Shown here: piece by piece, positions 7,455-13,155 of the stretch
Layout: each line of letters opens with the position of its first letter
Numbering within the stretch: the first letter of the stretch is position 1
From: Planctomycetaceae bacterium
GTDB lineage: Bacteria > Planctomycetota > Planctomycetia > Planctomycetales > Planctomycetaceae
Length of the DNA stretch: 13,155 bases
NCBI GenBank assembly: GCA_016765335.1
Contig: JAESQE010000365.1
Span: 1 to 13,155 of the forward strand
Reading direction: 5' to 3'
Made by a program: the position numbers and the translations under genes
Notes under the pieces: model-generated
The model's database searches: none
What the model was told of the DNA's origin: nothing
Seen by the model: only the letters and a program-made list of their open reading frames with translations

Positions 7455-7595
7455 GCTGTTCGAGAACGGATGTCTCTCGGCGAAATGATACGGAAGGTTC
7501 CGGTTTTTCATTTCGCGTATTGAAGTGCCTTCGGGCAACACCTCAGGAGGAATCACAAGCGGCGACTTGCAGCAACATAGAGGGGAACCCGCTGC

Positions 7596-9233
7596 ATGTC
7601 ATTTACGAATAAAAGAGTCTTACTTTGTTTTAGTGTCGCAATTCTGACACTCGCTTCTTTCAATGCCTTGGATGTTACCGGGGCGTCAGAAAGTCCAGAG
7701 AGTGCTGGTAATATTCGGCAAGCTGTTCACACCGGAGTTGAACACGAGAGGTCTCAAGAATGGGTTGATGCGATTGTGCATTATCGTGATGCACTCAAGC
7801 AGTGGCCCAACAGTAACGAGCTGAAGTCCGGGTTACGCCGTGCAGAAACTCATCGAAAAATCCGTCAGCGGTACACTGATAGCAGCTATCAGAAATCTCT
7901 GCTAAAACTTTCCGAGTATGAAGCATTGGAGTTGTTGGATGAAGTCCTGTTTAAAGTTCATGGACATTATGTCAATTCACTTACAACAACATACTTTGTC
8001 TCGCATGGCACAGAAAGCGTTTACCTTGCATTAAACAACCAGGCATTCCTGGAACGCAACAACATTTACACAACATCGTTGCCTGAAGTTTCTCAAGCAC
8101 GACGAATGTTATTTGATGAGTTCTGGAACAAACCGATTTCAAGCCCTGAACAGGCTCGGCAACTAATTTTGAATGTTGCCAACCGTTTGGAAAAACGCTT
8201 GGGAATCAAAAAAGTACCTGTCATTCTGGAATACGTCTTTGGCGGATGTAATGCCATGGATGATTACAGCAGCTACTTAACTCCCGGAAAACTTTCGGAT
8301 TTATATAGCAACATTGAAGGAGAATTTGTCGGCCTGGGTGTCGAAATGAAATCAGAAGAAGGCAAGGGGATTCATCTTGTGAATGTTCTTCCCAACAGCC
8401 CTGCGGAATCAGGTGGGCTATTGCCTGGCGATTACATTACTCACATTAATGGTATCGATTGCCGGAACAAAACGACAACTGAATCTGCAACTCTTCTGAC
8501 TGGAAAACAGGGCAGCAGAGTTCATATTCGCTGGGTCTCCAACAATGATCGCGAGCAAAATGCGAACTTCACTCGTAGTGAAGTTAAAGTGTTAAGTATT
8601 CCTATTGCAAAAATTATCGACTCCAAACAAGGCATCGGATATATCCGCATGTCTGGGTTCCAAAGATCTACTTCTGAGGAATTTGATAACGCGATAAAAA
8701 AACTTAACAGCCAGGGGATGCAGACACTCATTTGGGATTTGCGAGGTAACCCAGGCGGATTATTGACCGCAGCGGTCGAAGTACTTGATCGTGTTATTGA
8801 CAATGGGATTCTTGTCTCTACCAAAGGCAGATCACACGATCAAAACTGGAAATACTCAGCTCATGCTCTTGGTACTGAGCATGTTCCCATCGTGCTGTTG
8901 ATCGACGGAAACAGTGCCAGTGCAAGTGAAATTGTCGCTGGGGCGATTCGAGATCATAAACGAGGAACCATCATCGGGCGGAAGTCTTATGGCAAGTGGT
9001 CGGTGCAAAGTATTTTCCCTGTGAATCACAAATGTGGATTACGTTTAACGACTGCAAAGTTCTACTCGCCTCATGATCACAATTACAGCAAGGTTGGCAT
9101 CGAGCCTGACGTTCTTGTAAAACGTGATGAGGAACAGTTTCTGAGAATCACAGTTGATTCAATTAAAACTGATGCAGACATTCTCAAAGCGACTGACTTC
9201 ATTCGTGGAACGCAACTGACTCAAAACAATTGA
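7596..9233 (+). CDS. Exported S41 (CtpA/Prc-type) C-terminal processing protease
   Basis: Predicted serine protease of family S41, which cleaves exported or envelope proteins near their C-termini. The 545-residue product has a basic start and hydrophobic segment (about 8-24; signal peptide or anchor), then a TPR-like unit (about 41-88, EWVDAIVHYRDALKQWPNSN). DDYSSYLTP (222-230) precedes a PDZ domain (about 242-315, GLGVEM...LPGDYITHING). The S41 core follows, with DLRGNPGG (381-388), SASASEIVAG (440-449) and GRKSYGKWSVQ (461-471). By alignment of spacing with E. coli Prc, the catalytic pair is Ser442-Lys467, with Gln471 completing the active site. The start is fixed by an in-frame TAG at 7578; ATG 7596 follows AGAGGGGA. 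The TPR-like N-terminus and long region before PDZ are unusual for CtpA and may recruit a substrate or partner. It has its own promoter and terminator, so it is likely monocistronic. Confidence 0.92.
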   Translation: MSFTNKRVLLCFSVAILTLASFNALDVTGASESPESAGNIRQAVHTGVEHERSQEWVDAIVHYRDALKQWPNSNELKSGLRRAETHRKIRQRYTDSSYQKSLLKLSEYEALELLDEVLFKVHGHYVNSLTTTYFVSHGTESVYLALNNQAFLERNNIYTTSLPEVSQARRMLFDEFWNKPISSPEQARQLILNVANRLEKRLGIKKVPVILEYVFGGCNAMDDYSSYLTPGKLSDLYSNIEGEFVGLGVEMKSEEGKGIHLVNVLPNSPAESGGLLPGDYITHINGIDCRNKTTTESATLLTGKQGSRVHIRWVSNNDREQNANFTRSEVKVLSIPIAKIIDSKQGIGYIRMSGFQRSTSEEFDNAIKKLNSQGMQTLIWDLRGNPGGLLTAAVEVLDRVIDNGILVSTKGRSHDQNWKYSAHALGTEHVPIVLLIDGNSASASEIVAGAIRDHKRGTIIGRKSYGKWSVQSIFPVNHKCGLRLTTAKFYSPHDHNYSKVGIEPDVLVKRDEEQFLRITVDSIKTDADILKATDFIRGTQLTQNN

Positions 9234-9269
9234 TGTAATCGATTGTGATGCGTCTACAAAAATATGATT

Positions 9270-9312
9270 TAACAAAAGCAGCAGGCACTTGCCTGCTGCT
9301 TTTGTTATTATA
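9270..9312 (+). terminator. Rho-independent terminator after the S41 protease
   Basis: The 18-base arms 9270-9287 (TAACAAAAGCAGCAGGCA) and 9290-9307 are perfect reverse complements with a minimal loop. The descending arm ends in CTTTTGTTA and continues ATTATAA. The stem is 37 bases past the protease stop. The A-rich ascending arm gives a T-run on the other strand too, so it may act in both directions. Confidence 0.85.
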
Positions 9313-9354
9313 AAGGACAGTATAAATTCAATTAAAACCTGCGATGACACGCAA

Positions 9355-9379
9355 GCGAATGCGTATTATACGCATTCGC
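9355..9379. repeat. 25-bp palindrome between protease and propeller genes
   Basis: GCGAATGCGTA-TTA-TACGCATTCGC has perfect 11-base arms. A CGCAA (9350-9354 region) and TTTGCG downstream could extend an interrupted stem. The tail CTATTTGTTTG is only loosely T-rich, so this is either a second, weaker terminator, a protein-binding palindrome upstream of the propeller gene, or a dispersed repeat. Confidence 0.5.
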
Positions 9380-9506
9380 CTATTTGTTTGCGCGTTGGAT
9401 GTTCCCTCAGTCCTTGTCAGTACAAGGCCACGAGTAATAGCTTCTCGCAAGTATTAATTGAGTTTGGTATTACTCTTCTTTTCAACCGGAACATGATTAA
9501 CGCATT

Positions 9507-10394
9507 ATGAATGCAGAACAGTTTTCATGGATGACTCGGGGATCAGGTATCCCTCCCAAATCTGTTTCAGCCTTTCAGGCAGATTCAACCATCACCGATT
9601 TCGCCGGCATGTTCGAATGCGGCGACTTCGTGCTTTCTGACGATCAAGGGACACTGTACCGACTCGATGCACTTTTGAATGTCTCGTTAATCACTCGGCT
9701 GCAAGAACCTGTTAGTCAGTTGGCTTGGAGTGCAACGGGAAATGCTGGCTCTGCTCTGATCGGAAAAAACACAATCATCCGCCTCGACGACAACTTGAAA
9801 GTCGTCTGGTCAGTTGAAGCACCTTTTGACTGCTCCACCATCGCAATCGATCCCTTTGGAACTTACACTTTCGTGGCATCCAAAGAAACAGGAGCCATCG
9901 TGCTGGATGATCGCGGGAAGCGAGCTTCAAGTATTGAAACAGCTCGCTGCCTGGCTTATGCCCAGTTCCTGGTGGATGACCCGATCATTATCGCAGCAGC
10001 TGAGCACGGTTTGCTAGGGGCTTACACGGTTTCGGGCGAGAAAATCTGGCAGCAAAACATTTCGTCAAACGTGGGAGGCCTTTCGCTTTCACAAAAAGAG
10101 ATCCACATTTATCTGGCTGCACTGAATCACGGCCTTCAGGTTTACGATGGACAAGGCGAAACCGCAGGGGGATATTTCCTGGAAGGAACCGTGGATCATA
10201 TCGCGGCTAGTTACCAGGGAAATCAGATATTCGCCTCAACAGTGGAAAACCAACTCTTTCGTCTGGACGAAAACGGTGAACTACTTTGGGCCGCGACCCC
10301 CGAATCTCTCGTCACCCACCTGTATTCCCACCCACTGGGAAAACAAGGCGTAGCGGTATTCGAAAGCAACCAGCTCGTGATGATGCAATGGTAA
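9507..10394 (+). CDS. Cytoplasmic beta-propeller (WD40/PQQ-like) protein
   Basis: A 295-residue protein without signal peptide or membrane segment, so probably cytosolic. It shows repeated units of about 40 residues, each with a hydrophobic strand, a D/N-G turn and a following strand: GDFVLSDDQGTLYRLDALLN (about 39-58), TIIRLDDNLKVVWSVEAP, GAIVLDDRGKRASSIE, GLLGAYTVSGEKIWQQ, HGLQVYDGQGETAGGY, NQLFRLDENGELLWAA. The 'D.nG.llW' turns match PQQ-like or WD40-like propellers, and about seven blades fit the length. No enzyme residues are recognised, and a scaffold or binding role is an inference. The start at ATG 9507 is plausible but has a poor ribosome binding site (GGAA at about 9488). The real product is unknown. 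Confidence 0.75.
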   Translation: MNAEQFSWMTRGSGIPPKSVSAFQADSTITDFAGMFECGDFVLSDDQGTLYRLDALLNVSLITRLQEPVSQLAWSATGNAGSALIGKNTIIRLDDNLKVVWSVEAPFDCSTIAIDPFGTYTFVASKETGAIVLDDRGKRASSIETARCLAYAQFLVDDPIIIAAAEHGLLGAYTVSGEKIWQQNISSNVGGLSLSQKEIHIYLAALNHGLQVYDGQGETAGGYFLEGTVDHIAASYQGNQIFASTVENQLFRLDENGELLWAATPESLVTHLYSHPLGKQGVAVFESNQLVMMQW

Positions 10395-10429
10395 GCAGAT
10401 CAACTCAGTTGGTACGAAGCAATTCCAGT

Positions 10430-10597
10430 TGGGTGGCCGGGGACAGATTGTCGCTTTTTGAACTTAATCTTTTCGTACTGGCTTCCCGACAATATGCCCC
10501 CAGAGCATTTGAAATTCTTCACAACCTGGGGGCAAGCCACCGATGAAAACCGCTTGAGTTTTACCGCTTATTGAGGTGATTTGTCCCCAGCCACCCA
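10430..10597. repeat. 168-bp cloverleaf-like element with 16-bp inverted ends
   Basis: The ends TGGGTGGCCGGGGACA (10430-10445) and TGTCCCCAGCCACCCA (10582-10597) are inverted repeats with one mismatch. Inside are ATTGTCG/CGACAAT (10447-10453/10487-10493), TGCCCCCAG/CTGGGGGCA (10495-10503/10526-10534) and AAAAC/GTTTT (near 10547-10562), making three hairpins within an outer stem. It lies between convergent genes and has no coding capacity. The end sequence recurs as GGGTGGCTGGGG at 83-94. The shape fits a REP-type or MITE element, and a structured RNA is also possible. Confidence 0.6.
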
Positions 10598-10632
10598 TTA
10601 TTGAATCATGATCATGTAACGCATAGGAAAAT

Positions 10633-12402
10633 TCAATGCTTCATGATTGGCTGGAGAAGATTACGAAAATTTTCACCTAGAATTAAGCGTTTCTCTGCTT
10701 CGGTAATGTTAGCTGTGGTTACTTTGCATAGCTCTGTTCCGAGTGAGCGTGAAGGCAGATGACTACCAAATACGACACGCTTGGCTCCCAGTTCTCGTAC
10801 AGCCATTTCAATCAAGCCGGCAGTGGCGTCGAAGCCAGAGGTTTCAACCAGTACATTGCCCGCCTGGCGAACAGCTCGAATCCCTTTCTCCCATTCGCCG
10901 CCTGCGTGAGCGCACAGAAATTTCTGCTTCGGAAACCGAGCGGCTAGTTTTGCTAAATCAGAAGGAGTCGATAAGCCTGGCCCCTGTTTGCTGCCTGTCT
11001 TAAACCAGGTGTGCTGCATGATGACACCGTTTAGCTCGCCAATTCGTTCAATCAGCGGATCAATACTCGGGTTGTTGCAAGTTAACGCTCCCGGTCCACT
11101 CCCTGAAAAATAGACACCAAGCATTGGGCCATCCCGTAGCCAGCGATTCAATGCGTTAAGTGAAGCAGGTATGTCGTTTGCATTGAGCTGAATCATACCT
11201 AACAACAAATTCGGCCATTTCTGTAACGGCTTCAAAATAGTATCCGGGTTCGAACGAAGTTTCTTTTCCAGCTCGGCATCGTTAGTCGTTCCAATTCCGA
11301 CATGTGCAAAATAACAAAGCTTTTCGAACTTCGCTTTCTTTATCACAGGCTGTGTTCGCTCGATATCTGCTATCAATTTACTGCTGCCATCGCGTCCGGG
11401 ATGAGAATGAGACGGGGTGAAATAGGAATCCCAAATCCGGTATTCCTCTAACTTTTTTGGAGTAGGCAATCCCATATGAAAATTGGGCTTACTATTTACC
11501 GTCGCCTTAACGCTTGGCCTAATTGGTATTAACTGCTGAGCATTATCCGAAAGCACCGCTTGAAGCGTTGCCTCATTAAGAATTGACGATTCGTGTACTC
11601 GAACCAACGCGGCTTCGGGGATGAGAAAAGGGGCATGAGATCCAAGCAGGATTTTACCTTGTGGAGCGTTGTTTACAATTTTCGGTACGCCATCAATACT
11701 CTCCACCCGAGCCGTATCGAAGTACACGCCGGGAGTGTTTGCCAGTTTTTCGAACAAAGGCAGAGCAGGTCGATAGTTGAGAATTTGAACTTTGGCGAAG
11801 TCAACCTGCTGCATCACTTCAACAACAGGGGAAAGATCAACATCTTGTATGTGTACCAGCCGGTGCTGAGTCCGGGTGTCTTCCATGGCCGTTGCAATTT
11901 GCACAAATCGTCCTGCCGAAGTTGCAAGTTTAAGCAACTCAACAAAACGTGGATCGTTCAGTTGGTATCCGTGATAGCCAGGATAAATGCGAATCCCAGG
12001 CATGTTGTGCATTTCAATGCACTGCTTCAAATCATTCTTCCAGCCCGGCAAGTTCGGATTGATCGCACCGATTGGAATCAATTCATCGTGCTGTTGACAC
12101 TGCTGAGCCAACCGAGAATTCACCCCAGCGACATCGCGGTGAAGCAAAGCTTCAAAGCTTCCCGCCCAGGCTTGCACAACACCAAGTGAGCGGAGTTTTT
12201 TCACCAGAAGGTTTGTTTCATCCAGCGGCAATCGACGAAATGGCCAATGAAACAGACTGATGTTCGTATCAATAATTCCGAACTTCAATGCATCACGATT
12301 TTCAGCCAAAGCAGATTTACCAATCAACAGGGAGGCAGTACTGGATGCCGCTGCAACGCTTAAAAGCTGACGTCGATTTAATTGGTTACCGACCTTGTTC
12401 AA
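10633..12402 (-). CDS. Tat-exported protein with two fused amidohydrolase barrels
   Basis: The 589-residue product starts with a twin-arginine signal (NRRQLLSVAAASS, R10-R11; likely cut after ALA33). Two amidohydrolase-2-like TIM-barrel halves follow. Barrel 1 (about 41-293) opens with DTNISLFHWPFRRL and closes with ILLGSHAPF...LSDNAQQLI. Barrel 2 (about 321-585) opens with YRIWDSYFTPS and closes with VVFGSHLP...LILGENFRNLL. The usual DxHxH metal motif is absent from both openings, and the usual active-site Asp of 'GSD' is His (H256, H547). Barrel 2 keeps QHTW (H464) and AHAGGEW (H499), plus HSH at 332-334. Substrate is unknown. The start is TTG 12402, supported by AAGGAG at 12416-12411 with eight bases spacing and by a TTGA overlap with the DUF1501 stop, indicating translational coupling. 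Barrel 1 may be structural and barrel 2 catalytic; that is an inference. Confidence 0.85.
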   Translation of the reverse strand: MNKVGNQLNRRQLLSVAAASSTASLLIGKSALAENRDALKFGIIDTNISLFHWPFRRLPLDETNLLVKKLRSLGVVQAWAGSFEALLHRDVAGVNSRLAQQCQQHDELIPIGAINPNLPGWKNDLKQCIEMHNMPGIRIYPGYHGYQLNDPRFVELLKLATSAGRFVQIATAMEDTRTQHRLVHIQDVDLSPVVEVMQQVDFAKVQILNYRPALPLFEKLANTPGVYFDTARVESIDGVPKIVNNAPQGKILLGSHAPFLIPEAALVRVHESSILNEATLQAVLSDNAQQLIPIRPSVKATVNSKPNFHMGLPTPKKLEEYRIWDSYFTPSHSHPGRDGSSKLIADIERTQPVIKKAKFEKLCYFAHVGIGTTNDAELEKKLRSNPDTILKPLQKWPNLLLGMIQLNANDIPASLNALNRWLRDGPMLGVYFSGSGPGALTCNNPSIDPLIERIGELNGVIMQHTWFKTGSKQGPGLSTPSDLAKLAARFPKQKFLCAHAGGEWEKGIRAVRQAGNVLVETSGFDATAGLIEMAVRELGAKRVVFGSHLPSRSLGTELCKVTTANITEAEKRLILGENFRNLLQPIMKH

Positions 12403-13155
12403 TTCAAGATCTCCTTAACAACCCGGGGAGGTTCTATTCCGGTGAGTCGGGTTTCCAATCCGCTGCGAGTGAAAAACAACTTTTCATGATAAAGACCTAG
12501 TAGATGCAAAATCGTCGCATGGAAATCGTGAACACTCACAGGGTTTTCTACAACGCTATGACCAAATTCGTCGGTCTTCCCGTAAGAAGTTCCCCCTTTA
12601 ATACCGCCACCCGCCATCCATGAAGTGAAGGCCTGCATGTTGTGGTCGCGACCGGAAAAACCATCAGAGGATTTCTGCGTTGTGGGAGTCCGACCAAACT
12701 CGCCGCCCCAAATCACCAATGTCGAATCGAGCAAACCACGTTGCTTAAGATCTTGAAGCAATGCCGCAACTGGTTTGTCAGTACGTTGACAGGTTCCCCG
12801 ATGATTCGCCGCCAAATCGGCATGACTATCCCAGGGCTGCTCTTCCAGAAAGAGTTGCACAAATCGGACGCCACGTTCGACCAATCGACGCGCGAGTAAA
12901 CAACGCCTCGCGAACGAATCTGTCATGTTCTCTCCCACGCCGTACATCGAAAGAGTCTGTTTGCTCTCGCGAGACAAATCGAGTGCCTCTCCTGCTGACA
13001 TTTGCATCCTGGCTGCCAAGCCATACGATTCTATTCTGGCATCCAGATGGGGATAATAAGGACGATCTTTGCGGTGAATTTCATCCAGTTGATTCAGTAA
13101 ATCCCGTGCAGACTCGGTCACAGCTGAAGGTTGTTCGTATTGTGGTTTGAGGTTC
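12399..13155 (-). CDS. DUF1501 protein, C-terminal part (5' end beyond window)
   Basis: The 251 visible residues are the C-terminal part of a DUF1501 protein, a family related to the alkaline phosphatase/sulfatase fold and abundant in planctomycetes. The frame is open to the window edge (NLKPQYEQPSAVTESARDLL), so the GTG at 13121 is not the true start. Family marks include LARRLVERGVRFVQLFL, WDSHADLAAN, LVIWGGEFGRTP, GRDHNMQAFTSWMAGGGIKGG, a DEFGH segment and VSVHDFHATILHLLGL; the end LTGIEPPRVVKEIL is typical. Histidines and acids in WDSH, GGEFGR, GRDHN and HDFH are placed as in metal-dependent relatives, but activity is unproven. It overlaps the downstream amidohydrolase gene by TTGA. DUF1501 genes usually follow a PSCyt/PSD1 gene, so one is expected just beyond 13155. 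Confidence 0.92.
   Translation of the reverse strand, partial: NLKPQYEQPSAVTESARDLLNQLDEIHRKDRPYYPHLDARIESYGLAARMQMSAGEALDLSRESKQTLSMYGVGENMTDSFARRCLLARRLVERGVRFVQLFLEEQPWDSHADLAANHRGTCQRTDKPVAALLQDLKQRGLLDSTLVIWGGEFGRTPTTQKSSDGFSGRDHNMQAFTSWMAGGGIKGGTSYGKTDEFGHSVVENPVSVHDFHATILHLLGLYHEKLFFTRSGLETRLTGIEPPRVVKEILN
12411..12416 (-). promoter_or_regulatory. Ribosome binding site fixing the TTG start
   Basis: On the minus strand AAGGAG (12416-12411) lies eight bases before the TTG at 12402. A nearer TTG (12407) is only three bases from it and out of the amidohydrolase frame. The site is inside the last codons of the DUF1501 gene. Confidence 0.7.

Larger units (their letters stand above)
6927..7595. 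other. Repeat-rich intergenic region and S41 protease leader
   Basis: The first part (6930-7140) is packed with repeats: two CGTAGGCTGGG-type units flank an interrupted palindrome. The stretch 7141-7340 shows nothing I can name. A promoter lies at 7347-7375, followed by a hairpin-rich leader to the protease start. A 76-codon plus-strand frame from 7382 overlaps the protease start and has no family resemblance, so it is not called. Confidence 0.6.

Noticed and set aside
7382..7612. Small plus-strand gene of 76 codons before the S41 protease
   Set aside because: It starts at the predicted transcript 5' end, runs through the hairpins, overlaps the protease start, and has odd composition.
9289..9510. 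73-codon plus-strand gene overlapping the propeller start by ATGA
   Set aside because: It begins inside the terminator stem and runs through the 25-bp palindrome; the overlap is probably chance.
11593..12189. 198-codon plus-strand frame opposite the amidohydrolase
   Set aside because: Antisense to barrel 1, which carries family motifs; the translation has no family resemblance.
1..13155. CRISPR arrays, tRNA or rRNA genes, phage or toxin-antitoxin genes
   Set aside because: No regularly spaced direct repeats, no tRNA-like cloverleaf with CCA or anticodon features, and no matching proteins were seen.

Overview
This window looks like chromosomal DNA of a planctomycete (Planctomycetia, Gimesia/Rubinisphaera-like; G+C by eye a little under 50%). 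The main reason is the set of families almost diagnostic of that phylum: a PSCyt1-PSCyt2(DUF1549)-PSD1(DUF1553) cytochrome protein, a DUF1501 protein, and a secreted 'DxNxxxxxWPFRRL'-type amidohydrolase. The species is not determined.

Layout. 1-360 has no supported gene but holds two strong palindromes, one a terminator-like 20-bp hairpin. 361-3495 (minus) is one PSCyt1/PSCyt2/PSD1 reading frame of 1045 codons, broken by a single in-frame TAA at 3121-3123. 3496-4013 is a divergent intergenic region holding a MITE-like 128-bp element and a hairpin just ahead of purL. 4014-6926 (plus) is purL, the FGAM synthase of purine synthesis, with two PurS-like N-terminal units and no glutaminase domain. 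6927-7595 is repeat-rich and ends in a good sigma70-type promoter and a hairpin-rich leader. 7596-9233 (plus) is an exported TPR-PDZ-S41 protease, followed by a strong terminator. 9507-10394 (plus) is a cytoplasmic beta-propeller-like protein. 10395-10632 holds a cloverleaf-like element with 16-bp outer arms. 10633-13155 (minus) is the end of an operon: a DUF1501 gene (cut by the window edge) overlapping, through TTGA, a Tat-exported protein with two fused amidohydrolase barrels.

How the parts relate. The PSCyt/PSD1, DUF1501 and amidohydrolase genes belong to the planctomycete repertoire of exported proteins thought to act in breakdown of complex organic matter. purL is housekeeping and unrelated. 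The protease and propeller look like single-gene units. No phage, CRISPR, defence or transposase gene is visible. I do not see a clearly new multi-gene system. The best leads are the interrupted PSD1 gene, the double-barrel amidohydrolase, and the unusually dense set of structured intergenic repeats, whose propagating enzyme is not in the window.
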